Source: Perlucidibaca sp. (GTDB taxonomy: Bacteria > Pseudomonadota > Gammaproteobacteria > Pseudomonadales > Moraxellaceae). From it: DNA of 64,000 nucleotides. Below are positions 28,476-38,242 of this stretch, piece by piece. Numbering within the stretch: position 1 is the first letter of the stretch; each line of letters opens with the position of its first letter. The position numbers and the translations under genes were made by a program. The stretch lies in assembly GCA_023265995.1 (NCBI GenBank), contig JAHFSA010000002.1:433628-497627 (forward strand), in the 5' to 3' direction. The notes below the pieces were generated by a model. It made no database searches, was not told the origin of the DNA, and saw only the letters and a program-made list of their open reading frames with translations.

Positions 28476-30950
28476 ATGACCTTCGACAACCCGCAGGCCT
28501 GGCAGCAGGCCCAGATCGCCAGTCGCGCCCGCGACTGCCGTCATCACGACGAAGTCTTCGCCGCCTGGGCCGAAGGCTACGGCGTGATCCGTCACAGCGA
28601 CCTCACCCAGGTCCGCATCTTCGACATGGTCAGCACGCTGGAGCAGCGTGGCCTGGTCGCCAGCCGGCGTGCCGCTTTCGAGCAGCTGATGGCGGCCGAC
28701 CGGCTGGCCTGCGCCGGCATGTGGCTGAGCGTGCACATGACCTACGCCCGCCGCGTCAGTCTCGATGGCCGCGCGCTGACCGCCGATGACTGCAAGCCTG
28801 ATCCGCAGGGTCACACCGGCGGTGCGCTCAACATGGTCCCGGCTTATGTCGGCTACCTCGCCATCAACGCCCTGACGCGCTGCACGCGTGGCTGGGTCAT
28901 GGGCCAGGGCCACTGCGTGGCGGCCATCGATGCCTGCAACCTGCTGATCGGCAACACCACGCCCGAGCACGGCAAGCGCTACGACATCAGCGACGCCGGC
29001 CTGAGCCGCTTCGTCGAGGACTTCTACAGCTATGCCATCACGGCGGATGGCCGTCCGGCCTCGCCGCTGGGCAGCCATGTCAATGTGCACAGCGCCGGCG
29101 GCATCAGCGAGGGCGGCTACCTCGGCTTCACCGAGCTGCAGTACGTGCACATGCCACTGCCGGGCGAACGCCTGGTGGCCTTTCTCAGCGATGGCGCCTG
29201 GGAGGAACAACGCGGCAGCGACTGGGCCGCGCGCTGGTGGCGAGCCGAGGACTGCGGCTTCGTGACGCCGGTCATGATCGCCAATGGCCGTCGCATCGAA
29301 CAGCGCACCAGTGTCGCCCAGCAGGGGGGCGCGGTCTGGCTGGCCGAGCATCTGCGCCTCAACGGCTTCGATCCGGTCACCATTGACGGCCACGACCCGG
29401 CCGCCCATGCCTGGGCCGTCTGGCTGGCCGAGGAGCGCCAGAGCGCCACGCTGGATGCCGTCAAGGCCGGCGACAACCCGTACCCGGTGCCGCTGCACTA
29501 CATCATCGCCGACTGCATCAAGGGCTTCGGCTTTCCGGGCGCCGGCCTCAATCGCGCGCACAATCTGCCGCTGTCCGGCAATCCCTCGCGTGATGACGCC
29601 GCGCTGGCCGAGTTCAACCAGGGCGCGGCGCGGCTGCATGTGCCGCCCGACATGCTGGCCACCCTGCGGCAGCAGTTCAGCCGGCATGAACAGGACCGCC
29701 GCCCACTGGAGCGCGATCACGCCCTCACCCGCCGGGCTGTCCCCGCCCTGACGCCAGTCACGCCCGAGTGGCAGGCAAAGGCTGCGATGGTCTCGCCCAT
29801 GGCCGCCATCGATCATCTGTTCTGTCAGATCAGTGCCGCCAACCCGAGGCATCGCGTGCGCATAGGCAATCCCGACGAGCTCGCCAGCAACCGCATGAGC
29901 GAGACCCTGGCGCGCTTCCGTCATCGCGCCCTCAACCCCGAGCCCGGCGTCGCCGAGGCGCTGGATGGCTGCATCATCACCGCACTCAACGAAGAGGCCG
30001 TGGTCAGCGCCGCCCTGGCCAACAAGGGCGGCATCAATCTGGTCGTCAGCTACGAAGCCTTTGCCGTCAAGATGCTCGGTGCGCTGCGCCAGGAAATCAT
30101 CTTCGCGCGTCATCAGAAGGAACATGGCCAGCCGCCACAATGGCTGGCCGTACCGCTGCTGCTGACCTCGCACACCTGGGAGAACGGCAAGAACGAGCAG
30201 TCGCATCAGGATCCGAGCCTGTGCGAGGCCCTGCTCGGTGAAATGTCCGATACCGCCGTGGTGCGCTTTCCAGTCGATGCCAACAGCGCCCTCGCCTGCC
30301 TGCAGGACAGCTGCCGCCGTCGCGGCGAGATCCATGCCCTCATCGTTCCCAAGAACGCCCTGCCGGTCGTGCTCGATGCGGAGCAGGCGACCCGTCTGGT
30401 CGATGATGGCGCCTTGCTGATCGCCGGCCATGACCAGGCCCCGCTGCAACTGATCGCCATCGGCTCCTGGCAGCTGGGCGAATGCCGCAAGGCCTGGCAG
30501 CGCCTGCGCGCGCGCGGGCACGACGCCGCCCTGATCGCCGTGCTCGAACCCGGCCGCTTCCGCCAGCCGCGTGACACGCTGGAGGCCGCTGCGGCAGCCC
30601 CCGAGGTTGCGCGCAGACTGCTCGCCGGCCCGGCCGCCAGCGCCGGCATGCCGCGTTGCAGCCGCCTGCTGGTCAGTCATTCGCGCCCCGAGCCCCTGCT
30701 CGGCCTGCTGCAAGCCCTGGCCGGCGACAACCGCCTGCAGGGACTCGGTTACATCAATCGCGGCGGCACACTCGACGTGGCCGGCATGCTCTACGCCAAC
30801 CGCTGCTCCTGGCTGCATGTTCTCGAGCGCCTGGCCGACATGCATGGCCTGGCGCTGTCCTCCCTGCTCGACGACAACGAGCTGGCCGCCTTGCAGGGAC
30901 GTCAGGATCCATTGCCGCTGCTGCGCCTGCCAGCCGGGGAGATGCCATGA
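28476..30950 (+). CDS. Divergent phosphoketolase-like protein (often annotated xylulose 5-phosphate 3-epimerase)
   Basis: This 824-residue protein aligns with D-xylulose 5-phosphate/fructose 6-phosphate phosphoketolase across its length. It has a TPP-domain region around QGHTGGALNMVPAYVGY and GGISEGGYLGFTELQYV, a conserved SYEAF, and the SHTWENGKNEQSHQDPSL block ending in VVRFPVDANS. The canonical GDG of the TPP motif is SDG here (SDGAWEEQRGSDW... IANGRRI) and the canonical GHWGT/GPGHG histidine segments are not recognisable. The reaction may therefore differ from C-C cleavage to acetyl phosphate. It overlaps the next gene by 4 bp. Relatives in other proteobacteria are, as I recall, also found near AMP phosphorylase and PRPP-synthetase-like genes. 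Confidence 0.75.
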   Translation: MTFDNPQAWQQAQIASRARDCRHHDEVFAAWAEGYGVIRHSDLTQVRIFDMVSTLEQRGLVASRRAAFEQLMAADRLACAGMWLSVHMTYARRVSLDGRALTADDCKPDPQGHTGGALNMVPAYVGYLAINALTRCTRGWVMGQGHCVAAIDACNLLIGNTTPEHGKRYDISDAGLSRFVEDFYSYAITADGRPASPLGSHVNVHSAGGISEGGYLGFTELQYVHMPLPGERLVAFLSDGAWEEQRGSDWAARWWRAEDCGFVTPVMIANGRRIEQRTSVAQQGGAVWLAEHLRLNGFDPVTIDGHDPAAHAWAVWLAEERQSATLDAVKAGDNPYPVPLHYIIADCIKGFGFPGAGLNRAHNLPLSGNPSRDDAALAEFNQGAARLHVPPDMLATLRQQFSRHEQDRRPLERDHALTRRAVPALTPVTPEWQAKAAMVSPMAAIDHLFCQISAANPRHRVRIGNPDELASNRMSETLARFRHRALNPEPGVAEALDGCIITALNEEAVVSAALANKGGINLVVSYEAFAVKMLGALRQEIIFARHQKEHGQPPQWLAVPLLLTSHTWENGKNEQSHQDPSLCEALLGEMSDTAVVRFPVDANSALACLQDSCRRRGEIHALIVPKNALPVVLDAEQATRLVDDGALLIAGHDQAPLQLIAIGSWQLGECRKAWQRLRARGHDAALIAVLEPGRFRQPRDTLEAAAAAPEVARRLLAGPAASAGMPRCSRLLVSHSRPEPLLGLLQALAGDNRLQGLGYINRGGTLDVAGMLYANRCSWLHVLERLADMHGLALSSLLDDNELAALQGRQDPLPLLRLPAGEMP

Positions 30951-32299
30951 AGATCCGTTTTTTGGGTGCTGCCGGCACCGTTACCGGCTCGCGCTATCTG
31001 ATCCAGGAACAGGGCACGCGGCTGCTGGTGGACTGCGGCCTGTTCCAGGGCATCAAAAGCATCCGCAGCCGCAACTGGAAGCCGTTCCCGGTCGACCCCG
31101 CCAGCATAGATGCCGTCGTGCTGACCCATGCCCACCTTGATCACTCCGGCTATCTGCCCCGCTTCATGCGCGAGGGCTTTCACGGTCACATCTTATGCAC
31201 GGCGGCGACGCGGGAGCTCGCCGACATCCTGCTGGCCGACAGCGCGCACCTGCAGGAGGAGGATGCTCGCCACGCCAACCGTCATGGCTACAGCAAGCAC
31301 CATCCGGCAGAGCCGCTGTACACGATCGAGGATGCCCGCAAGGTCATGACCCAGTTCCGCACCGTCGACTTCGACAAGCCGTTCCGCATCGGCCCCCTCA
31401 CCATCAGCCTGAGTCCGGCCGGCCACATTCTCGGCTCGGCCTGCGTGCGCGTGGACAAGGGCAGCACCTCGCTGACCTTCAGCGGTGATGTCGGACGGCC
31501 GAACGACCTCATCATGAGACCACCTCATGCCCTGCGCGACAGCGATTACCTGGTGCTGGAATCGACCTACGGCGACCGCCTGCATGGCAGCGACAACACG
31601 CGCGAGAAACTCGCCGGCATCGTCCGTGACACCGTCGCGCATGGCGGCACGCTGATGATCCCGGCCTTCGCCGTCGGTCGCGCCCAGGCCATGACCTATC
31701 TGCTCAGCGAGATGATGGCGGCGCATGAAATTCCCGACCTGCCGATCTACCTCGACAGCCCCATGGCCATAGATGTCGCCGACGTGCTCCTGCGCCACAG
31801 CGAGGAGCACCGGCTCGACAGCGGACAATGCCGCGCCATGGCGGCCCGCATCACCCAGGTCAGGACCGGCGACGAGTCCCGCGAACTGACGCAGATACGC
31901 TATCCCAAGATCATCATTGCCGGTGCCGGCATGCTCAATGGCGGCCGCATTCTGCACCACCTGCAGAGCTTCGGCGGTGACAGCCGAAACACCCTGGTCA
32001 TCACCGGCTACCAGGCCGCCGGCACACGTGGCTATGCCCTGCTCAACGGAGCCGATCACCTGCGCATGTACGGCATGGACGTCAGCATCCATTGCCGCAT
32101 CGAACAGCTCGACGACCTCTCGGCGCATGCCGACTATCAGGAGCTGATGCACTGGCTGCAGCCGTTGCGGGCGCCACGACAGACCTTCATCACCCACGGC
32201 GAGCCCATCGCCTCCGACAGCCTGCGCCAGAAGCTGGTGCATGAAATGGGCTGGCCGGCACTGGCACCGGAACAGGGCGACGAGTTCGAGCTGGACTGA
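30947..32299 (+). CDS. Beta-CASP metallo-beta-lactamase RNase-like protein
   Basis: This 450-residue metallo-beta-lactamase protein has the zinc motif THAHLDHSG (HxHxDH), later ligands in SGDVGRP and SAHADYQEL, and a C-terminal THGEP. The inserted beta-CASP domain carries ESTYGDRLH and PAFAVGRAQ. This is the architecture of bacterial CPSF73-like ribonucleases, which cleave or trim RNA 3' ends. In this cluster it could release nucleotides from RNA for the phosphorylase pathway, which is inference. Its stop codon ends at 32299 and the convergent PRPP-synthetase-like gene ends at 32300, with no spacer. Confidence 0.85.
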   Translation: MKIRFLGAAGTVTGSRYLIQEQGTRLLVDCGLFQGIKSIRSRNWKPFPVDPASIDAVVLTHAHLDHSGYLPRFMREGFHGHILCTAATRELADILLADSAHLQEEDARHANRHGYSKHHPAEPLYTIEDARKVMTQFRTVDFDKPFRIGPLTISLSPAGHILGSACVRVDKGSTSLTFSGDVGRPNDLIMRPPHALRDSDYLVLESTYGDRLHGSDNTREKLAGIVRDTVAHGGTLMIPAFAVGRAQAMTYLLSEMMAAHEIPDLPIYLDSPMAIDVADVLLRHSEEHRLDSGQCRAMAARITQVRTGDESRELTQIRYPKIIIAGAGMLNGGRILHHLQSFGGDSRNTLVITGYQAAGTRGYALLNGADHLRMYGMDVSIHCRIEQLDDLSAHADYQELMHWLQPLRAPRQTFITHGEPIASDSLRQKLVHEMGWPALAPEQGDEFELD

Positions 32300-33187
32300 T
32301 CAGCGCAAGGCGGTCAGGGCGTCGGCGATCTCGGGCAGGACATCGATGGCATTGCTGGCATGAGCCACGGTGTTGCAGGTGACGATGCCGGCGACACCGG
32401 CGGCCTGCAGCTCGGCGAAGGCGGGCCCGGCAAAGAGGCCATGCACGGCCACGCAGACAGGCTCCGGCAGGCCCGCCTGGCGCAGGCTGCCGGCGGCCGC
32501 GATGAGGGTGTGCGCGCTCGACACGATGTCATCGACCAGCACCGGCACATGCCCCTGCCAGCGCCCGGCATCGGGCAACGATACCTCGACATGGAAATCG
32601 TCATGACGGATCTTGCGCAGCACGGCATGCGGCAGCTGCGCCAGCGCCGCGATCGCCTCCACCCACTGCGCACTTTCCTCGTCCGGCCCCACCAGCACCG
32701 GCCGCGTGACCTCGCGGCTGATCCAGCGCGCGATGGCCGGCGCCGATGACACCGCGATCGCCGGAACCTGATAGATGGCATCCAGCGAGGCATGGCGATG
32801 CAGGTGCGGATCGACGGTGACGAGAAAATCGACATGTCGCGACAGCAGCCGGGCAAAGCTGCGCGAGGTGACCGCTTCGCCGGCATGGAAGCGCATGTCC
32901 TGACGCATGTAGCAGAGATACGGCGCCACCAGACCGACACGCGCCGCGCCCAGTTCGTGCGCCGCGTCGGCCGCGAACAGCAGGGGCAGCAGCAGGGCAT
33001 CGGGATGATCCAGGCTGCACACCAGCACGACATCTAGGTCAGCGACATCCGGCAGGGTCACCAGTACCTCGTCATCGGGAAAACGATGCAGCGCCAGCAC
33101 CTCGGCGCGTGCCTGCGGCAACTGCGCGGCAAGGGCCATGGCATGGCTTTCGTTGCCGGGCATGGCCAGCAGCAGCATGGGCTTCAT
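32300..33187 (-). CDS. Ribose-phosphate pyrophosphokinase-like protein (short form)
   Basis: This 295-residue PRPP-synthetase homologue has the ATP-binding RFPDDEVLVTL, a VTVDPHLHRH block in place of the usual VDLHA, an YMRQDMRF-type loop (family: YARQDR), and the PRPP loop VLVDDIVSSAHTL. It is a little shorter than PrsA (~315) and divergent, so it may be specialised. It starts overlapping the stop of the AMP phosphorylase gene by one base (TGATG), indicating translational coupling. A plausible role is interconversion of ribose phosphates and PRPP downstream of the phosphorylase. It is probably not the main PrsA of the cell. Confidence 0.85.
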   Translation of the reverse strand: MKPMLLLAMPGNESHAMALAAQLPQARAEVLALHRFPDDEVLVTLPDVADLDVVLVCSLDHPDALLLPLLFAADAAHELGAARVGLVAPYLCYMRQDMRFHAGEAVTSRSFARLLSRHVDFLVTVDPHLHRHASLDAIYQVPAIAVSSAPAIARWISREVTRPVLVGPDEESAQWVEAIAALAQLPHAVLRKIRHDDFHVEVSLPDAGRWQGHVPVLVDDIVSSAHTLIAAAGSLRQAGLPEPVCVAVHGLFAGPAFAELQAAGVAGIVTCNTVAHASNAIDVLPEIADALTALR

Positions 33188-34674
33188 CAGCGCTCCTCCA
33201 GCCGGATCGGCAGCACCTGCGTGGCCAGGAAGGCCTGCGCATAACGCAGCTCGCCCGGCGCCTGGGCATGTATGGAAAACAGCGGCTGCCCCACCTCCAC
33301 CCGCTCGCCGACATGCACATGCATGTCGAGGCCGGCAACCGCCGAACGCGGCGCACCGGCCAGCTTGGCGATGCGTGCCAGCGTGCGATTGTCGATGCCG
33401 GCGACATGGCCGCACTGCTCGGCGGTCACGACATGGACCAGCACCGGCGCGGGCACCTCGCGCAGGCCGCCCTGCGCCTCGCAGATGACCTGGAACTGGC
33501 GCCAGGCGCGGCCATCGGTAAGCACCTCGCGGGCCAGACGCCGGCCATCCGTGGTGCGCCCGCCGATCTCCAGCAAACGGCCGGCGAGCAGGATGGCGCG
33601 CTCGCGCAGATCGGCCGGCGCCTGCGGCTCGTTGCGCAGCACCTGCAGCACATCACGCGCCTCCAGGGCCGGACCTATGCCGCGCCCGACCGGCTGCATG
33701 CCGTCGGTAATGACAGGATGCACCGGCAGACCGAGCACCTTGCCGACGGTCACCAGGCGCGCCGCCAGCCGCTCCGCCGCCTCGACGCTGCGTACCTTGG
33801 CCGAGGGCCCGACCGGCAGATCGATGAGCAGGCGATTGGAACCGGCGGCGATCTTCTTGGACAGGATGGAGGCAATGAGCTGACCGTCGCTGTCGAGATC
33901 GAGCGGGCGCTCGACACGGATCAGGATGTCATCGGCCGGGCTCAGCAGCATGGCGCCGCCCCAGGCCAGACAGCCGCCGGTCTGGCTCACCACGCGGCGC
34001 ATGGCGGCGATATCGAGATCGACGTTGGTCAGCACCTCCATGGTGTCGGCCGTGCCTGCCGGCGAGGTGATGGCGCGCGACGAGGTCTTAGGCATGACCA
34101 GACCGCAGGCGGTGGCGATGGCCACCACGATGGGCGTGGTGCGGTTGCCGGGCAGACCGCCGACGCAGTGCTTGTCGACCACCACGTCATAAGGCCAGTC
34201 GAGGCGCTCGCCGACAGCGACCATGGCCTCGGTCAGCGCCACGATCTCGTCGATGTCGAGGCGGTCTCCGGCGCAGGCCGTGACGAACGCCGACAGATGC
34301 AGCTCGGAGAGATGACCGGACACGGCATCGGCGATGATCGCCTGCATGGCCGGCCGGTCCAGGCGCTGGCCGAAGATCTTGGCGCGCAGCAGCCCCTCCG
34401 AGGCCAGCACCGGCACATGGGTGACATAGACGGCATCACCGGTCTGCAAGCCGAGGCTGTGCTCGGCCGCCAGACTGAGACCGACCTGGTCCTGGCGCAG
34501 CAGGTCGCCATTGATGATGCTGAGCGTGGCGATCAGCGAACGGCCGTTGGCCCTGACCTCGAGCCGGGTCTGCGCGGCAAAGCCTTCGGAGTGGCAGACA
34601 TGACACTCGGCATGCATGTAGATGACATGCTCGTAGGACGTATCAATGCCCAACGATCTGTAGGATAAGGCCAT
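33187..34674 (-). CDS. AMP/thymidine phosphorylase family protein (archaeal type)
   Basis: This 495-residue protein is longer than DeoA (~440) and has the extra N-terminal domain seen in archaeal AMP phosphorylases. The catalytic core shows DKHCVGGLPGNRTTPI and KTSSRAITSPAGTADTMEVL, the TIGR02645-type signatures. Archaeal members phosphorolyse NMPs to a base and ribose 1,5-bisphosphate. The usual archaeal partners (R15P isomerase, type III RuBisCO) are not in the window; instead PRPP-synthetase-like and phosphoketolase-like genes are present. I took the ATG at 34674; an upstream in-frame ATG at 34710 is less likely. NMP versus thymidine as substrate is undecided. Confidence 0.85.
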   Translation of the reverse strand: MALSYRSLGIDTSYEHVIYMHAECHVCHSEGFAAQTRLEVRANGRSLIATLSIINGDLLRQDQVGLSLAAEHSLGLQTGDAVYVTHVPVLASEGLLRAKIFGQRLDRPAMQAIIADAVSGHLSELHLSAFVTACAGDRLDIDEIVALTEAMVAVGERLDWPYDVVVDKHCVGGLPGNRTTPIVVAIATACGLVMPKTSSRAITSPAGTADTMEVLTNVDLDIAAMRRVVSQTGGCLAWGGAMLLSPADDILIRVERPLDLDSDGQLIASILSKKIAAGSNRLLIDLPVGPSAKVRSVEAAERLAARLVTVGKVLGLPVHPVITDGMQPVGRGIGPALEARDVLQVLRNEPQAPADLRERAILLAGRLLEIGGRTTDGRRLAREVLTDGRAWRQFQVICEAQGGLREVPAPVLVHVVTAEQCGHVAGIDNRTLARIAKLAGAPRSAVAGLDMHVHVGERVEVGQPLFSIHAQAPGELRYAQAFLATQVLPIRLEER

Positions 34675-34792
34675 GATGCGGCGGCTCCTCGATGCATAAC
34701 CTGCCTTCATTCGAGCTTAGCCGACAGCCGCAGCAAATCCAGTAAGATGGTGCCCGGCCCGACCAAGTGACAACAGACGCAGAACGATCGCC

Positions 34793-37405
34793 TTGACCAC
34801 AATAGAGAACAGTCTTTCCGACCACACTCCCATGATGCAGCAATATCTGCGCATCAAGGCCGAGCACCCGCACGAGCTGGTGTTCTACCGCATGGGCGAC
34901 TTCTACGAACTCTTCTTCGATGATGCCCGCAAGGCCTCGCGCCTGCTCGACATCACGCTGACCCAGCGCGGCAAGTCCGCGGGCGACCCCATCGCCATGG
35001 CCGGCATTCCCTACCATGCCGCCGAGAACTACATCGGCCGCCTGATCCGCCAGGGCGAATCCGTCGTGGTCTGCGAACAGGTCGGCGAGCCCGGCGCGCA
35101 GAAGGGCCCCATGGAGCGTCAGGTCGCGCGCGTGGTGACGCCCGGCACGGTCAGCGATGAAGCCTTCCTGGAAGAGCGCCGCGACACCCTGCTGGCCGCG
35201 GTCTGCAGCCTCCGCGGCAACTGGGGCCTGGCCACGCTGGACATGGCCGGCGGCCGCTTCCGCGTGCAGGAGCTGGCCTCGGTGGAATTGCTGCAGGCTG
35301 AACTGGCCCGCCTCAGCCCGGCCGAACTGCTGTTTCCCGAGGATGCCTCCTGGCGTGACCTGCTCGACGGCGTGCGTGGCCTGCGCCCGCGCATGCCCTG
35401 GCACTTCGAGCCGGAAAGCGCGCACCGCCTGCTCTGCCAGCAGTTCGACGTGCACGACCTGCAAGGCTATGGTTGCGAACAGATGCCGGCCGCCATCACC
35501 GCTGCCGGCGCCCTCCTCGCCTATGCCCGCGAAACCCAGCGCTCGGCTCTGCCGCACCTGCGCGGCATCAGCGTCGACAACGCCCGCGATACCTTGCAGA
35601 TGGACGCCGCCACGCGCCGCAATCTGGAGCTGACCCAGAATCTGCAAGGCGAAAGCCAGGCCACCCTGGCCGCCGTCATCGATCAGACCCGCTCGCCCAT
35701 GGGCAGCCGCCTGCTGCGACGCTGGCTGCACCAGCCCGTGCGCGACCGCCAGCTGCTGCGAGCCCGCCAGCAGGCCATTGCCGAGCTGCTCGGTGAACAG
35801 GGCTGGGATGCCATCGGCGACTGGCTCGGCAGCGTTGGTGACGGCGAACGCATTCTCTCGCGCATCGCTCTGCGTACCGCGCGCCCGCGTGACCTCGCCC
35901 GCCTGCGCGACCTGCTCGCGCTGCAGCCGGCACTGAGCGGCTGGCTGCTGCCGCGCGAGTCCCTGCGCCTGCGTGAACTGCGCGAGCACATACGGCCCTT
36001 CCCGGCGCTGGCCGAGACCCTGCGCCGCGCCATCGTCGAGGCCCCGCCAGTGGTGCTGCGCGACGGCGGCGTCATTGCCGAAGGCTTCGATGCCGAGCTC
36101 GACGAGCTGCGCGGCATCAGCAGCAATGCCGGCGACTATCTGCTGGCACTGGAAGCACAGGAACGCGAGCGCAGCGGCATTGCCGGCCTCAAGATCGGTT
36201 ACAACCGTGTCAGCGGCTATTACTTCGAGCTGTCCCGCGCGCAGGCCGAACAAGCCCCGGCGCACTTCATACGACGCCAGACCCTGAAGAACGCCGAGCG
36301 CTACATCACACCCGAGCTGAAGGCCTTCGAGGACAAGGCGTTGTCGGCCTCGGCACGTGCGCTGGCACGCGAAAAACAGATCTACGAAGACCTGCTGGAT
36401 ACCGTGCTGGATGATCTGCAGCCCCTGCAGAACCTCTGCGAAGCGCTGGCCGAACTGGATGTGCTGACTTGTCTGGGCGAGCGCGCCGACACGCTGAACT
36501 GGGTCTGCCCGCAGCTGGTCGACGCCGCCGGCATCCATATCGCCGGAGGCCGCCATCCGGTGGTCGAGCGCATGATCAGCCAGCCCTTCACCGCCAACGA
36601 CCTGACACTCGCTGACGAACGTCGCATGCTGGTCGTCACAGGCCCCAACATGGGCGGTAAATCGACCTATATGCGCCAGACCGCGCTCATCGTGCTGCTC
36701 GCCCACATCGGCAGCCATGTGCCCGCGAGCGAAGCCGTGATCGGCCCGGTCGACCGCATCTTCACCCGCATCGGCTCCTCGGACGACCTCGCCTCCGGCC
36801 GCTCCACCTTCATGGTGGAAATGACCGAGGCCGCCAACATCCTGCACAACGCCACACCCGAGAGCCTGGTCATCATGGACGAGATCGGGCGCGGCACCAG
36901 CACCTTCGACGGCCTCTCGCTGGCCTGGGCCTGCGCCGACTATCTGGCCGGAGAGAAGCGTGCCCTGACCCTGTTCGCCACCCACTACTTCGAGCTCACC
37001 GCACTCGCCGACCAGCTCGATGGTGTCGCCAACGTCCATCTGTCGGCGGTCGAGCATGACGGTCGCGTGGTCTTCCTGCACAGCGTCAAGGAAGGACCGG
37101 CCAGCCAGAGCTACGGTCTCCAGGTCGCCCAGCTCGCCGGCATCCCGCAGGCCGTCATCACGGCGGCACGACAGAAGCTGCAGCAGCTGGAACTGCAGAG
37201 CGTGAGCGCGGCCGCCCAGCCGGCAGGCCCAGTCGCCAGCGCTCGCGGCCGGGCTGCGCGTCAGCCCGAGCCGAGTCCGCAACCCGACCTGTTCGCCACG
37301 CGCAGCCCGAGCGAGGTCGAATTGCACCTGCGCGACGTCGATCCCGACGGGCTGACACCACGGCAGGCGCACGAACTGCTCTATGCGCTGAAGAAATTGT
37401 TGTGA
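34793..37405 (+). CDS. mutS: DNA mismatch repair protein MutS
   Basis: This 870-residue MutS has the mismatch-binding Phe-x-Glu (FYELFFDDA near residue 40), Walker [15 protein letters not shown] and Walker B/ABC signature [12 protein letters not shown]. It also has the C-terminal tetramerisation tail ending LLYALKKLL. It recognises mismatches and recruits MutL. The start codon is TTG at 34793, chosen because the encoded N-terminus ([20 protein letters not shown]) matches E. coli MutS; the first ATG would remove 13 conserved residues. It is followed 115 bp later by fdxA as in Pseudomonas. Confidence 0.97.
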   Translation: MTTIENSLSDHTPMMQQYLRIKAEHPHELVFYRMGDFYELFFDDARKASRLLDITLTQRGKSAGDPIAMAGIPYHAAENYIGRLIRQGESVVVCEQVGEPGAQKGPMERQVARVVTPGTVSDEAFLEERRDTLLAAVCSLRGNWGLATLDMAGGRFRVQELASVELLQAELARLSPAELLFPEDASWRDLLDGVRGLRPRMPWHFEPESAHRLLCQQFDVHDLQGYGCEQMPAAITAAGALLAYARETQRSALPHLRGISVDNARDTLQMDAATRRNLELTQNLQGESQATLAAVIDQTRSPMGSRLLRRWLHQPVRDRQLLRARQQAIAELLGEQGWDAIGDWLGSVGDGERILSRIALRTARPRDLARLRDLLALQPALSGWLLPRESLRLRELREHIRPFPALAETLRRAIVEAPPVVLRDGGVIAEGFDAELDELRGISSNAGDYLLALEAQERERSGIAGLKIGYNRVSGYYFELSRAQAEQAPAHFIRRQTLKNAERYITPELKAFEDKALSASARALAREKQIYEDLLDTVLDDLQPLQNLCEALAELDVLTCLGERADTLNWVCPQLVDAAGIHIAGGRHPVVERMISQPFTANDLTLADERRMLVVTGPNMGGKSTYMRQTALIVLLAHIGSHVPASEAVIGPVDRIFTRIGSSDDLASGRSTFMVEMTEAANILHNATPESLVIMDEIGRGTSTFDGLSLAWACADYLAGEKRALTLFATHYFELTALADQLDGVANVHLSAVEHDGRVVFLHSVKEGPASQSYGLQVAQLAGIPQAVITAARQKLQQLELQSVSAAAQPAGPVASARGRAARQPEPSPQPDLFATRSPSEVELHLRDVDPDGLTPRQAHELLYALKKLL

Positions 37406-37520
37406 ATGGCGATTGATCAGTCCTGCTGATGCTCGTCAGCAGGACTCTTCAATTGCCAGACTAACACTGCGGGATTAGACTAGCCGCCGATCTGAAACGG
37501 GCTTTTGGGGTCTTTCAAAC

Positions 37521-37844
37521 ATGGCTTTCGTCGTTACCGAAAACTGCATCAAGTGCAAATACCAGGACTGTGTCGAGGTCTGCCCGGTGGACTGCTTCTA
37601 TGAAGGTCCGAACTTTCTGGTGATTCATCCGGACGAGTGCATCGACTGCGCCCTCTGCGAACCGGAATGCCCGGCCAATGCCATTTTCTCGGAAGACGAA
37701 GTGCCGGCCGATCAGAAGCCGTTCATCAAGCTCAACGCCGAGCTCGCCGAAGTCTGGCCGAACATCACCCAGATCGGTGAACGTCCGGCCGATGGCAAGG
37801 AATGGGATGGCGTGAAGGGCAAGATGCAGTATCTGGAACGCTGA
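37521..37844 (+). CDS. fdxA: 7Fe ferredoxin FdxA
   Basis: This 107-residue ferredoxin has two cluster motifs: [17 protein letters not shown] (3Fe-4S type) and [12 protein letters not shown] (4Fe-4S). The C-terminal extension [19 protein letters not shown] is typical of the FdxA family. It is an electron carrier of unassigned partner. It is preceded by mutS and followed by a strong terminator; in Pseudomonas aeruginosa the sRNA gene rsmZ lies directly beyond it on the opposite strand, as appears to be the case here. Confidence 0.96.
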   Translation: MAFVVTENCIKCKYQDCVEVCPVDCFYEGPNFLVIHPDECIDCALCEPECPANAIFSEDEVPADQKPFIKLNAELAEVWPNITQIGERPADGKEWDGVKGKMQYLER

Positions 37845-37920
37845 TCAACCGACTTCCGCTGTCCTGTCGATTCGGCAGGACCGGAAATGGCTGATTGCCG
37901 CCAGCACTGGCGTGAAAACA

Positions 37921-37946
37921 AAAAAGGGGCCGCAAGGCCCCTTTTT
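37921..37946. terminator. Bidirectional terminator shared by fdxA and the RsmZ-like sRNA
   Basis: AAAAAGGGGCC-GCAA-GGCCCCTTTTT is a perfect 11-bp stem with a tetraloop and an A-run/T-run on both sides. It ends fdxA on the plus strand and the predicted sRNA on the minus strand. Confidence 0.93.
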
Positions 37947-38081
37947 CATATCGATACCGATGCATCCTGCGATCCTTGGCATCCTTTTCCTCATCCTTGA
38001 GACAAGGCATCCATTCCCTGCTTCCTGTCGCCGCGATCCTTGCAGCACTGGCCGCGTCCTGCGACCCGCCGTCTTGGCTCG
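37921..38081 (-). ncRNA. rsmZ: Probable RsmZ/CsrB-type CsrA-sequestering sRNA
   Basis: Read on the minus strand, the ~160 nt before the terminator contain about eleven GGA triplets, most as AGGA (for example AAGGATGAGGAAAAGGATG and CCAAGGATCGCAGGATG). This is the hallmark of RNAs that titrate CsrA/RsmA. No conserved ORF explains the stretch. The location next to fdxA and antiparallel to it is that of rsmZ in Pseudomonas aeruginosa. A palindrome fitting the GacA/UvrY box lies ~170 bp upstream of the proposed start. The 5' end (~38081) is estimated from a possible TAGATT -10 (38088-38093) and the box distance, and could be off by 10-30 nt. Confidence 0.75.
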
Positions 38082-38242
38082 CTTCCAAATCTAGCGCTTC
38101 TGATTGCCACGGCAAGCATTATCGTCAAGGGTCAAAACTGCCTGATCGATCAATAAACATATCCAATTCATGAGGATATGCAATGCAGCACAGTGCATAC
38201 CGACACAAACGTTCAATAATTTCGGGAAATGCTGACAGGGGT

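Noticed and set aside
28230..30845. 871-codon minus-strand frame opposite the phosphoketolase-like gene
   Set aside because: Antisense shadow with no recognisable motif, while the plus strand encodes conserved blocks.
37845..38048. Small minus-strand open frame beside fdxA
   Set aside because: It overlaps the shared terminator and the GGA-rich RNA; its sequence is low-complexity and unlike any family.
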